A stretch of 47,843 nt of DNA from Verrucomicrobiota bacterium. GTDB lineage: Bacteria; Verrucomicrobiota; Verrucomicrobiia; Chthoniobacterales; UBA10450. A program made the position numbers and the translations under genes. The stretch covers positions 1 through 47,843 of the forward strand of contig QHMY01000041.1 of assembly GCA_003218305.1 (NCBI GenBank). The letters are read 5' to 3'. A model generated the notes under the pieces. The model was not told the DNA's origin. It did no database searches and worked only from the letters and a program-made list of their open reading frames with translations. Shown here in pieces: positions 5,831 through 14,627 of this stretch (position 1 is the stretch's first letter; each line of letters starts with the position of its first letter).

Positions 5831-8818
5831 ATGTTTCGAAATCTGTTACGGTGGCTTGCGGTCCCGTTGCTTGTGTTCTTAAGCAACAGTTCCGGAAATT
5901 CCGCGGCCCAAGGCGCTTCGGAAGGCATTTTTGTGGGACCCGATATCATCACGGGAGACATCGGATCGATCGCGGGAGAAGGCATGGAACAGTTTGGCAG
6001 TGACGGGACTCAGGTGGGCCTGGGGATCGGCACGACCTCTTGCAATCCGGGAGACGTGCAGGTGGATTTTTTCGCGATACCAGCAACGAACCATCCTGTC
6101 ATTCCGCTCAACTTGTACCGAATGAGCGGCGGAGCGAACAACGACGATCGTTTTGAGCAAATTGGGCAGTCCTGGGTGAAACACACCTTCGGGTCATCGA
6201 ATGACAATGAATGTGAACTTGGCTGCACCCCAGACCCCGACGGCACCCATCTCGGCGCGGGGTGCTCGGATACTTACCGGGCCGTTCAAAACGCGACGCA
6301 AGGTCTCCTGGGCTCCCGCGCGTTGATCAATCCTTTCACCGGCGCTTTCTCAGCGACCGCGCGGGATCACACCGGCCACACCCACACGGGCACATCGCAT
6401 CGGCTCCTGGTGGAAGGGAGCGACCTGAACACGACGACGAATCCGGGTGCGGCTTATTATGCCGAGGTTCAATACATTTCTTCGGATGAGTACGCCTGGT
6501 GCCAGACCCATCCCGGCCAGTGCAATATGTATAACAACGCGTCTTACCGTCGCATTCTGGTCAACGGCACCACGAATTTCACGTTTGTAATGGCGGCTTC
6601 CGTCGTGCAAAGGGCCGCGGCCGTCAACGCCTGGACCGGAGCGACCATCAACACGATCGAACCGGCGCCGGGAATCGATGGCCGTGCCTTTATTGCCTAT
6701 AAAGTGACGAATCCATCTATCGGCCTCTGGCATTATGAATACGCGATCTATAACGAGAACCTCGATCGCGCGATCCAATCCTTCAGAATTCCGGGATGCG
6801 GAATCACGGTGAGCAATCCTGGGTTTCACGCGCCGCTCAACCATCCCGGATTTCCCAACGATGGAACCCAGGGAAACGCGGGATTCAGCAACGCGCCCTG
6901 GATCGCAAACCAAACCTACGACGCTCTGACCTGGACCACGCAAACCTTTGGGCAGAACCAGAACGCCAATGCCATTCGGTGGGGCACTCTGTACAATTTC
7001 CGTTTTGATTCCGATCGTCCGCCCCAGGCGATGAATGCCACCATCGGCTTCTTCAAGACGGGAACGCCGATTGCCGTCGGGATTGTTGGCCCGCTTCAGG
7101 ATCCCGCAGCCTGCAACGTAACGCCATCACCCACTCCCACCGCTACCGCCACGATCCCTCCCACTCCCGCGCCCACACCCACGCCTGCCCCGTCTCCGAC
7201 GCCGGTCCCAACGCCGATCATGCCCCTGGGGACGAACGGTAAGATAGCCTTTACGAGAAATGGCGACATCTACGTGATGGAACCAGACGGCTCCCATCTG
7301 ACGAATCTTACGCCCAATTCCTTTACCGATTACTACCCAGCCTGGTCGCCCGATGGCACCAAGATCGCATTTACCAGTAATCGAAACACCAATCCCAACG
7401 TCCCTGACATTTACGTGATGAACGCAAATGGCACGAATCAGACCCGCCTGACGAACGGGACTTTCTTGCTGTCCTCAAGCAACCCATGCTGGTCACCTGA
7501 TGGCGTCAGGATCGCTTTTGAAAGGTTGGGTGAAATCTACGTGATGAATGCAGATGGTTCTAATGCGACACGGCTGACCAACAACACGTGGACGGATTCT
7601 GAACCTGACTGGTCGCCTGATGGGGGGAAGATCGCTTTTCTCAGCAGGCCCGACGGCCCCCCTAAAATATTCGTGATGAATACCGACGGCTCCGGCCAAA
7701 CCAATCTTACTCAGGACCAGCTGGGACAGGAATACAACGCCGCCTGGTCGCCTGATGGCGCGAAGATCATATTTGCGGCGGACGGGAGCGAAGCTGGCAT
7801 TTGGGTGATGAGTGCCTATGGCACGAACCCTGTCCGTCTGGCAAACTCGGATGGTGGTTTCAGCCCCACTTGGTCGCCTGACGGCACCAAGATCGCGTTT
7901 TCACGAAACGGCTACATCTACGTGATGAATGCGGATGGGTCTAATCAGACCCGTCTCACGACCGGTTTCGGCCAGGATGGATATCCAGCATGGCAGCGGC
8001 TGGCGGGGACGCCCCCTGCGCCGGCGGCTCAGGCCATTAACCTCTCGACGCGGATGCGAATCCAGACTGGTGAAAATGTTGCCATCGGCGGTTTCATCAT
8101 CACGGGAAGCGGTCCGAAACATGTGCTCCTTCGCGCCATTGGACCCTCCCTGGCGCCATTCGGCATCCCGAATGTCATGGCCGACCCGGTGATGGAATTG
8201 CATGGTCCGGGAGCTTTCGTCACGATCACGAACGATAACTGGCGGGATGATCCCGCACAGCAAGGCGCAATTTTCGCTACCGGCATTGCGCCAGGTAATG
8301 ACCTTGAGTCAGCCATCGTTGCTACTCTGCCTCCCGGCGCCTATACCGCCATCGTTCGAGGGAATGGCAATACCTCAGGTGTTGGGCTGGTGGAAGTCTA
8401 CGACCTCGACAGCACCGCTCTCTCAAGACTGGGCAACATCAGCACACGCGCTTTTGTAAACACGGACAACGACATCGTCATCGCCGGATTCATTTTGGGA
8501 CACAACACCGGCACTGACCGGATCGTCATCCGTGGTCTTGGCCCGAGTATTGTCTGTACGGGATGCTCGTCCTTGCTCCAAGATCCAAGGTTGGACTTGC
8601 GCAACAGTGATGGAGCGCTTGTGGCTGCCAACAACGATTGGCAGGATAACCCGGCCCAAGCGGCGGAAATCAACGCGGCCGGTCTGGCGCCAGCGAACCA
8701 GTTGGAATCCGCTCTGGCCGCGACGCTCTCCCCGGGCCTTTACACGGCGCTGCTTTCGGGAACGAACAACGGCACCGGCCTCGGCCTGGTGGAAGTATAC
8801 GATCTCGGAGCACCGTGA
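5831..8818 (+). CDS. Large secreted protein: unknown Cys domain, PD40 beta-propeller, two ALGPSL-type repeats (995 aa)
   Basis: This is a predicted exported protein with a signal peptide at about residues 1-26 (LLRWLAVPLLVFLSNSSGNS). Residues 28-425 form an uncharacterised domain rich in conserved Cys, Trp and Asn (FVGPDIITGDIGSI, RFEQIGQSWVKHTFG, LGAGCSDTYRAVQNATQG, CNMYNNASYRR). A Pro/Thr linker lies at about 431-465. Six PD40/TolB-like blades cover about 467-723 (YVMNADGSN...WSPDGTKIAF). Two copies of a roughly 125-residue domain follow (GFIITGSGPKHVLLRAIGPS, ESAIVATLPPGAYTAIVRG, GLVEVYDL). The ATG at 5831 is preferred over an in-frame TTG at 5816, because GGAGGAG lies 6 bases upstream and the paralogue also starts MFR. 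The protein probably acts at the cell surface in binding; no catalytic motif is seen. It is a tandem paralogue of the next gene. Confidence 0.9.
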   Translation: MFRNLLRWLAVPLLVFLSNSSGNSAAQGASEGIFVGPDIITGDIGSIAGEGMEQFGSDGTQVGLGIGTTSCNPGDVQVDFFAIPATNHPVIPLNLYRMSGGANNDDRFEQIGQSWVKHTFGSSNDNECELGCTPDPDGTHLGAGCSDTYRAVQNATQGLLGSRALINPFTGAFSATARDHTGHTHTGTSHRLLVEGSDLNTTTNPGAAYYAEVQYISSDEYAWCQTHPGQCNMYNNASYRRILVNGTTNFTFVMAASVVQRAAAVNAWTGATINTIEPAPGIDGRAFIAYKVTNPSIGLWHYEYAIYNENLDRAIQSFRIPGCGITVSNPGFHAPLNHPGFPNDGTQGNAGFSNAPWIANQTYDALTWTTQTFGQNQNANAIRWGTLYNFRFDSDRPPQAMNATIGFFKTGTPIAVGIVGPLQDPAACNVTPSPTPTATATIPPTPAPTPTPAPSPTPVPTPIMPLGTNGKIAFTRNGDIYVMEPDGSHLTNLTPNSFTDYYPAWSPDGTKIAFTSNRNTNPNVPDIYVMNANGTNQTRLTNGTFLLSSSNPCWSPDGVRIAFERLGEIYVMNADGSNATRLTNNTWTDSEPDWSPDGGKIAFLSRPDGPPKIFVMNTDGSGQTNLTQDQLGQEYNAAWSPDGAKIIFAADGSEAGIWVMSAYGTNPVRLANSDGGFSPTWSPDGTKIAFSRNGYIYVMNADGSNQTRLTTGFGQDGYPAWQRLAGTPPAPAAQAINLSTRMRIQTGENVAIGGFIITGSGPKHVLLRAIGPSLAPFGIPNVMADPVMELHGPGAFVTITNDNWRDDPAQQGAIFATGIAPGNDLESAIVATLPPGAYTAIVRGNGNTSGVGLVEVYDLDSTALSRLGNISTRAFVNTDNDIVIAGFILGHNTGTDRIVIRGLGPSIVCTGCSSLLQDPRLDLRNSDGALVAANNDWQDNPAQAAEINAAGLAPANQLESALAATLSPGLYTALLSGTNNGTGLGLVEVYDLGAP

Positions 8819-8837
8819 TCGGCACATCGGACGACGA

Positions 8838-8988
8838 GATTCAAACCGTCTCTGAAACAGACGCCTGACGGGATTTTGTTTTCGCAACGCACTTGGCGGG
8901 GTTAGCGACCCGCCCTACAGAAGAGGTGCGAAGAAAAGAGTCTACTTTTCTGCGTAAAATGTGTAAGACGTGATCTGAAGGAAGCGCC
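8838..8988 (+). repeat. Duplicated leader region of the tandem giant genes
   Basis: GAGATTCAAACCGTCTCTGA followed by AACAGACGCCTGA here parallels GAGATTCAAAGCGTTTCTGA followed by AGCCGGGGCCTGA at 5677-5699, which is the tail of the broken CPXCG gene. AGAAAAGAGTCTACTTTTC about 45 bases before the second gene parallels AGAAAAGTCTCTACTTTCCC before the first. The tandem duplication therefore included the leader and the preceding gene's tail. A short palindrome (GGCGGGGTTAGCGACCCGCC, near 8893-8912) sits inside this copy only. Confidence 0.6.
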
Positions 8989-11900
8989 ATGTTTAGAAAA
9001 GTATTGAGCGGTCTCGTGCTGCCGTTGCTCTTGCTCTTAAGCGGCAGCTCGGAAAATTCCGCGGCACCCGAGGTGCCGAGCGCTCCAGGTTTTGTCCCGG
9101 GACCTGACGTCATCGCTGGAAACATGGCCGACTTGTACCAAGATGGGGCAAGCGGGTCCCAACGCGGCTTAGCGATGGGAATAACCACGTGCAACGGCGG
9201 AAACGCGCTCGTGAATTTTTTCGCGATGCCGAACACAAACCACCCGGCCGCCGCTCAAAATCTCTATCGGATGAGCGGTGGATCGGGTAACAACGAACGC
9301 TTCGAGCAAATTGGCCAGGCTTGGGTCAAGCATACCTACGGGGCAAAACAGGCCAATAGCTGTAACTTTGGCTGCCGGCCGGGAGGCAACCTCACGCATC
9401 TGGGCGTGGGTTGCTCCGACACCTACTTCGCCTCTCAAAGCGCGACCCAAAGCGACCTGGGTTCGCGCGCCCGGATAAATCCGTTTACCGGCATCTTTTC
9501 ATCGACTGCGAGGGACCACACCGGCCACGTTCACACAGCCACATCGCACTTGCTCTTGGTGGAAAGCAACGACCTGAACACGGTGTTGAATCCGGGCGCG
9601 ACCTATTACGCAGAACTGCTCTACATCACTCCGGATGAGTATGCCTGGTGCCAAAGCCATCCCGGGGAATGCAACATGTATAACAATGCGTCCTACCTTC
9701 GTTATGATGTTACTGGGACGACGAATTTTTCCTTTTTGGCCAATGGCTCCCCAGTGCGAATGAGCCCGGCTATCAATGCCTGGCCCGGAGCGATCATTAA
9801 TCCGATCGAACCCGAGCCGGGGGTCGATGGCCGCGCCTTCATCGCTTACAAAGTCACGAATCCGTCCGCGGGGGTTTGGCATTATGAATACGCGCTCTAT
9901 AACCAGAATCTCGATCGCGCGATCCAGTCCTTCAGCGTGCCGCTCGGATGCGACATCACGCTGAGCAACCTCGGGTTTCACGCGCCGCTGAATCATCCCG
10001 GGTTTCCCAACGATGGAACGCTGGGAGACGCGGGATTTAGCAACGCGCCGTGGACCTCGAATCAAACGACGGACACGGTCAGTTGGAGTTCGGAGACCTT
10101 TGCCCAGAATCAGAATGCGAACGCGATTCGCTGGGGCACGTTGTATAACTTTCGCTTCGATTCTGACAAACCGCCGGTCGCGACGGAGGCGACGATCGGC
10201 TTCTTCAAGAGCGGCGCGCCAGTCACCGTTGCGATCCTGGGTCCGAATGCCTGCGACGCAATTCCGTCGCCTACTCCCACCGCCACAGCGCCTAATCCCA
10301 CTCCCACAGGGACTCCTTCGGCCACGCCTCCCACCGCCACGCCCACTCCTACCGGCACACCTCCCGCTTCACCGACTCCTGCGATCTCGCCGGTGCCGGC
10401 GGCGCAGGCCCTCAATCTCTCGACGCGCATGCTGGTCCAGAGCGGGGCGAATGTGGGCATTGCGGGGTTCATCATTACGGGAGCCGCACCGAAACATGTC
10501 CTTATCCGGGCCCTTGGACCTTCCATCACCGGGCTTCCTGGCGTGCTGGATGATCCAATGCTGGAACTGTATCGTCCCGGCGCCTTCACTATCACCAACG
10601 ACAACTGGGGAGACGACCCCGCGCAGGCAGCAGCAATCATTGCCACGGGCATCCCGCCGGCCAATGATCGCGAAGCAGCCATTGATGCGACCCTGAACCC
10701 CGGTGCCTACACCGCCATTATTCGCGGAAAGTTCAACAGCTCTGGGGTTGCCTTGATTGAAGTGTACGATCTTAGTCCCACCGTCCCGTCCAAACTGGCC
10801 AACATCAGTACCCGCGCTTTTGTCTCCTCGGGTGCCTCCATTGTCATCGCGGGCTTCATCCTGGGCGGTAACAGCGGCAGCGACAACATTGTGGTCCGTG
10901 GTATCGGCCCGAGCATAGCGTGCGGGGGCGGCTGCTCTTCCTTGCTCCGCGGGGGTGGCTGCTCTTCCTTGCTCCAGAACCCAACGCTGGAGCTTCGTGA
11001 TAATAACGGAGCGCTCCTGGTCGCGAATAACGACTGGCAGGATAACCCGGCCCAGGCATCGGAAATCTCCGGGGCAGGTCTCGCGCCGATGAACAGTCGC
11101 GAGGCGGCGATAGCAACGGCGCTTCCACCCGGCCTCTATACCGCCCTGTTGGCCGACCTTAACCATGGCACCGGTCTTGGTTTGGTTGAAGTCTATGACC
11201 TCGGGAATAGCGCGACGCCCTTTTCCCCACCGGGTCAGTGCATTCAGAACTTCGACAGCGTGATCGCGGGGAATTTGCCCCCGGGGTGGAGTGCAACAGT
11301 TACCATCGGCAGTTTTCCCTCGTGGAGAACTTCGACGATCGATCCCCATAGCCCGCCCAATGATCTCTTCGTGAACGACCAGGAAGGTATCAGCGACAAG
11401 ATAGTAACCTCGCCGCCCATCCTTATTAATTCGGCCTCAGCCGTGTTGAGTTTTCGCAACAGTTTCAACACGGAATACGCGCCGCCGCCGTCGGAATTCT
11501 TCTGGGATGGGTATGTGCTGGAGGTCTCCATCAATGGAGGACCCTTCAACGACGTCACTCATCCAACGGTGGGGGGCACTTTTGTAACTGGCGGCTACAC
11601 GGGAGAAATCACTGCCGCGGCGAACAACCCGCTGGCGGGACGGATGGCTTGGAGCGGCAATTCCGGGGGTTACACCAACACCGTGATTAATCTCGGACCG
11701 GGCCTCATCGGGCAGACCATCAGCTTGCGCTTTCGGATGGGGACAGACGAAGCGACAGGGGCGCCCGGAGTCCGCGTCGACGGACTCGCCGTCTCGGGTG
11801 CGTCGTGTTTTTATCCGTCGCCGACACCTTATCCCACACCCACACCCGTGCCGGGACTGTGCACCACCGAGAACTTCGATAACGTAGCCGCACCAGCGCT

Positions 11901-13083
11901 GCCCCTGGGGTGGAGTGCGGAAGTTTTCTCAGGCGATTATCCCACTTGGGAAACCGCAACGGAAAAACCGGATAGCCCGCCCAATGATCTCTTCGTGGGC
12001 GACCAGGATGGGATTAGCGACAAGGTGGTAACCTCGCCCCCCATCCTCATTAATTCAGCCTCAGCCGTGTTGACCTTCCGCAACAATTTCCTCACGGAAT
12101 ATGACACGTCGACGCTCTGGGATGGGTTTGTGCTGGAAGTTTCGATCAACGGTGGGCCCTTCAACGACGTGACTGATCCAGCGGTCGGAGGCACCTTTGT
12201 CTCGGGCGGCTACACCGGCTATATCGACTCTACAGCGAACAATCCGCTGGCGGGACGGCTGGCCTGGAGTGGCGATTCGGGGGGCTACATCACCACCGTG
12301 ATTAACCTTGGACCGAACCTCAACGGACAGAGCATCAGACTGCGTTTCCGGATGGGAACAGACGAAGCCGTCTCGGCGCCCGGGGTCCGCATCGACGGAC
12401 TCGCCATCTCGTGTTTTGGTCCATCGCCGACACCTGGTCCGTCGCCGAGCCCTGGTCCGTCGCCGACGCCTGGTCCGTCGCCGATACCCTCACCGAGTGC
12501 CACGCCGGACCCCTGCATTGAGGGTTTCGATAACGTCATCGCGCCAGCCCTGCCCTCTGGGTGGAGTGCGGAAGTTGTCTCGGGCGATCTTGCGACGTGG
12601 GCAACCACGACGACCACACCGGATAGCCCGCCCAATGATCTCTTCGTGGAGGATCAGGACGGTATTAGCGAGAAGCTGGTAACCTCACCCCCGATTCTCA
12701 TTAATTCAGCCTCGGCCGTGTTGACGTTTCGCAACAACTTCCGCACGGAATATGCGCTGGAGGTATTCTGGGACGGGTTTGTTCTGGAAGTTTCCATAAA
12801 CGGTGGACCTTTCCTCGACGTGACTGATCCAGCGGTCGGAGGCAGTTTTGTAACTGGCGGTTACACGGGAGAAATCACCACCGCGGCAAACAATCCGCTG
12901 GCGGGGCGCATGGCTTGGAGTGGCGATTCAGGGGGTTACATCAACACCGTGATTAACCTCGGACCGAGCCTCAACGGATCGCCCATCAGGCTGCGTTTCA
13001 GGATGGGAACAGACGAAGCTGTGGGGGCGCCCGGCGTCCGCATCGACGGACTCTCCATCTCGGGATCGTGTTTGGGGCACTAA
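8989..13083 (+). CDS. Giant secreted protein: unknown Cys domain, two ALGPSL-type repeats, three jelly-roll-like repeats (1364 aa)
   Basis: This is a predicted exported protein with a signal peptide at about residues 1-27 (GLVLPLLLLLSGSSENSAAP). Residues 30-423 are homologous to the first domain of the upstream paralogue (RFEQIGQAWVKHTYG, GVGCSDTYFASQSATQ, CNMYNNASYLR). A Thr/Pro linker lies at about 427-469. Two ALGPSL-type domains cover about 471-740 (KHVLIRALGPSITGLPG, GLVEVYDL). Three copies of a roughly 185-residue beta-sandwich-like module cover about 748-942, 957-1143 and 1175-1364 (PPNDLFVNDQEGISDK, DGYVLEVSINGGPFNDV, AGRMAWSGNSGGY, LRFRMGTDEA, GVRVDGLAVSG), separated by Pro-Ser-Thr linkers. 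The module resembles MAM/jelly-roll surface domains. No sorting tail is seen at the C-terminus. Adhesin or carbohydrate-binding roles are inference. Confidence 0.9.
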   Translation: MFRKVLSGLVLPLLLLLSGSSENSAAPEVPSAPGFVPGPDVIAGNMADLYQDGASGSQRGLAMGITTCNGGNALVNFFAMPNTNHPAAAQNLYRMSGGSGNNERFEQIGQAWVKHTYGAKQANSCNFGCRPGGNLTHLGVGCSDTYFASQSATQSDLGSRARINPFTGIFSSTARDHTGHVHTATSHLLLVESNDLNTVLNPGATYYAELLYITPDEYAWCQSHPGECNMYNNASYLRYDVTGTTNFSFLANGSPVRMSPAINAWPGAIINPIEPEPGVDGRAFIAYKVTNPSAGVWHYEYALYNQNLDRAIQSFSVPLGCDITLSNLGFHAPLNHPGFPNDGTLGDAGFSNAPWTSNQTTDTVSWSSETFAQNQNANAIRWGTLYNFRFDSDKPPVATEATIGFFKSGAPVTVAILGPNACDAIPSPTPTATAPNPTPTGTPSATPPTATPTPTGTPPASPTPAISPVPAAQALNLSTRMLVQSGANVGIAGFIITGAAPKHVLIRALGPSITGLPGVLDDPMLELYRPGAFTITNDNWGDDPAQAAAIIATGIPPANDREAAIDATLNPGAYTAIIRGKFNSSGVALIEVYDLSPTVPSKLANISTRAFVSSGASIVIAGFILGGNSGSDNIVVRGIGPSIACGGGCSSLLRGGGCSSLLQNPTLELRDNNGALLVANNDWQDNPAQASEISGAGLAPMNSREAAIATALPPGLYTALLADLNHGTGLGLVEVYDLGNSATPFSPPGQCIQNFDSVIAGNLPPGWSATVTIGSFPSWRTSTIDPHSPPNDLFVNDQEGISDKIVTSPPILINSASAVLSFRNSFNTEYAPPPSEFFWDGYVLEVSINGGPFNDVTHPTVGGTFVTGGYTGEITAAANNPLAGRMAWSGNSGGYTNTVINLGPGLIGQTISLRFRMGTDEATGAPGVRVDGLAVSGASCFYPSPTPYPTPTPVPGLCTTENFDNVAAPALPLGWSAEVFSGDYPTWETATEKPDSPPNDLFVGDQDGISDKVVTSPPILINSASAVLTFRNNFLTEYDTSTLWDGFVLEVSINGGPFNDVTDPAVGGTFVSGGYTGYIDSTANNPLAGRLAWSGDSGGYITTVINLGPNLNGQSIRLRFRMGTDEAVSAPGVRIDGLAISCFGPSPTPGPSPSPGPSPTPGPSPIPSPSATPDPCIEGFDNVIAPALPSGWSAEVVSGDLATWATTTTTPDSPPNDLFVEDQDGISEKLVTSPPILINSASAVLTFRNNFRTEYALEVFWDGFVLEVSINGGPFLDVTDPAVGGSFVTGGYTGEITTAANNPLAGRMAWSGDSGGYINTVINLGPSLNGSPIRLRFRMGTDEAVGAPGVRIDGLSISGSCLGH
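10924..10976 (+). repeat. Short in-frame tandem duplication inside the giant gene
   Basis: A unit of about 27 bases reading GGGGG(C/T)GGCTGCTCTTCC plus TTGCTCC occurs twice. It encodes GGGCSSLLR followed by GGGCSSLLQ. The upstream paralogue has one copy at the equivalent place (CTGCSSLLQDP), so this is a recent slip or duplication that adds nine residues and one Cys. Confidence 0.75.
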
Positions 13084-13102
13084 TGCTTTGGGAGGGCGAC
13101 GC

Positions 13103-14197
13103 TCACGTCTTCTTCGTCCGAATAAGTTTGTCGAGAAGCGCGTTAGTCGCTTTTTCCAGGAAGATTCCCCACGCACTGAGCACGGCCATCGTCGCGGCAG
13201 CGATAAGCAGAAACGCCCAGATTGGTTGGTCCCGAATGCGAAGTCCCAGCCAGATAACGTAAGGTTGATGCACCAGATACAAACCGTAGGAGAAGGCGCC
13301 AACGAGGCCGAAAATTTTGGCCGGGCCCGGGAATCGCGCGATGATTCCGGCCACGCCGACAACCTCGAGGAAACAGCACGCGCCAGTGGCGAAATCGACG
13401 AAAATGTAAGCGTAGCCGTTGTGATAAAGCTGGAGCGCCGCGGGATAGAGGAGCAAGCCGGCCACCAATCCTGCACCGCCCAGAAAAAAGCGTTCGGCCC
13501 GCGCGGTGGATCGGCTGTGCCACATTCCCAGCGTCATGCCCAGGGCAAATTCGGGCAGCCGGCAGACCGCAAAGCCTCCCTGCACCCACATGCCGTTCTG
13601 CGGATAGACGACCAGCATCAGGTAGCGCGTCAGAAATCCTACGGCGCACGCCGCCAGCAGGAAATTCCATGGTCCGAGTTTTCGCGCCGCCCAGAAAAGC
13701 AGCGGAAAGAGCAGGTAGAACTGAATGAGCATTGCGAAGTACCACCAGGCCGGGTTCAGGTAGTAGTAATTCATCTCGATATCCACAAACCGCAGTCCGA
13801 GCAGGCTCAGGACGACGCGGCCATCGACTTCTTCGGGGCGCACCACAAAGGGTGAAACCAGGTACACCAGATGTGCGATCCAGTACATCGGATAGAGGCG
13901 AAGAAAGCGGGAGCGATACCACACTCCCCATGTCAGACCGCCGGCGTCGGCGCGGCGCGCGGTTGATTCCATCAGCGCCCAGCCGCTCAGGATGATGAAA
14001 ACGCCCACCGCATGGAACCCGAGCCCCGAGATCTGCAGCCAGACGATTCCCAGAACGGTGACGGCGCTGGCGGCGAGGTTGGTCCAGTCAGCCGGCGGGA
14101 GTTCGCCGTGCTCGAAGTAGGTTCGGAAAAAATGAAAGTAAACGACCCAGAGGATCGCCAGTCCCTTTGCAATATCGAGCCAGAGAAGCCGTTTCAT
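13103..14197 (-). CDS. Acyltransferase 3 family membrane protein (364 aa)
   Basis: This is a multi-pass inner-membrane O-acyltransferase of the acyltransferase-3 (OafA/OatA-like) family. Members transfer acetyl or other acyl groups to sugars of polysaccharides, peptidoglycan or small molecules. The N-terminal signature is clear: RLLWLDIAKGLAILWVVYFH (His in the first helix), followed by GVFIILSGWAL, then YRSRFLRLYPMYWIAHLVYL. About ten hydrophobic segments follow, ending FSYGLYLVHQPYVIWLGLRI and a Lys/Arg-rich tail. There is no extra SGNH domain. It converges with the giant gene (19 bases between stops). The acceptor is unknown; a surface polysaccharide is likely. Confidence 0.92.
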   Translation of the reverse strand: MKRLLWLDIAKGLAILWVVYFHFFRTYFEHGELPPADWTNLAASAVTVLGIVWLQISGLGFHAVGVFIILSGWALMESTARRADAGGLTWGVWYRSRFLRLYPMYWIAHLVYLVSPFVVRPEEVDGRVVLSLLGLRFVDIEMNYYYLNPAWWYFAMLIQFYLLFPLLFWAARKLGPWNFLLAACAVGFLTRYLMLVVYPQNGMWVQGGFAVCRLPEFALGMTLGMWHSRSTARAERFFLGGAGLVAGLLLYPAALQLYHNGYAYIFVDFATGACCFLEVVGVAGIIARFPGPAKIFGLVGAFSYGLYLVHQPYVIWLGLRIRDQPIWAFLLIAAATMAVLSAWGIFLEKATNALLDKLIRTKKT

Positions 14198-14316
14198 CCC
14201 CGTCCGGCTGTAGCAGCAGGGAAGACAGGGAGGAAGTAAGAATTATGAATTAAAAGCCCGGAGGTTGGCAGGTGCCTCTTGCGTTGACCATCGTTGGCTC
14301 GCGTTCGGTATTGGCT

Positions 14317-14533
14317 CAGTTTGAAAACTCCTGGAGACCCCTAGTCGTATTGGTCTCCCTGTTCGCTGAAAATAGCCCAGCGTTTTAACGCTGGGAAAAT
14401 CGGTTAATCAAGAGATCGAGTCCCGTTAGGGACGACAGGAGCGCCAGGAAAGAGAACCGCTTCTGCCGTCCCTAATGGGACTTCGGACTCTGTTACGATC
14501 AAAACCAGGGTTAAAACCCTGGGCTATTTTCAG
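14317..14533. repeat. Structured palindromic repeat element with nested inverted repeats
   Basis: The outer arms CTGAAAATAGCCCAG (14366-14380) and CTGGGCTATTTTCAG (14519-14533) are perfect 15-base inverted repeats. Inside them are the palindromes CAGCGTTTTAACGCTG, GTCCC-gtta-GGGAC (14420-14433), GTCCC-taat-GGGAC (14468-14481) and CCAGGGTTAAAACCCTGG. The two GTCCC hairpins are themselves inverted copies of each other. Before it, GGAGACC (14333-14339) pairs with GGTCTCC (14352-14358) around a TAGTCGTATT-containing loop. The left 66 bases recur at 2817-2882. There is no ORF. It occupies most of the 14198-14627 gap, where I see nothing else except the start region of the peptidase gene. Confidence 0.8.
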
Positions 14534-14627
14534 AAGCGAAATCAAAATGAGCCAATGCCCGACGGTGATCATCGAATCGTTGCCCAATTGCGAGCGAGGC
14601 GATTCGCGCCGAATCTGACGCCCCGAC

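Noticed and set aside
10369-11349. 326-codon minus-strand open frame inside the giant secreted gene
   Set aside because: It is antisense to the ALGPSL repeat region, has low-complexity Arg/Gly composition and no family signal; it is a shadow of the GC-rich coding strand.
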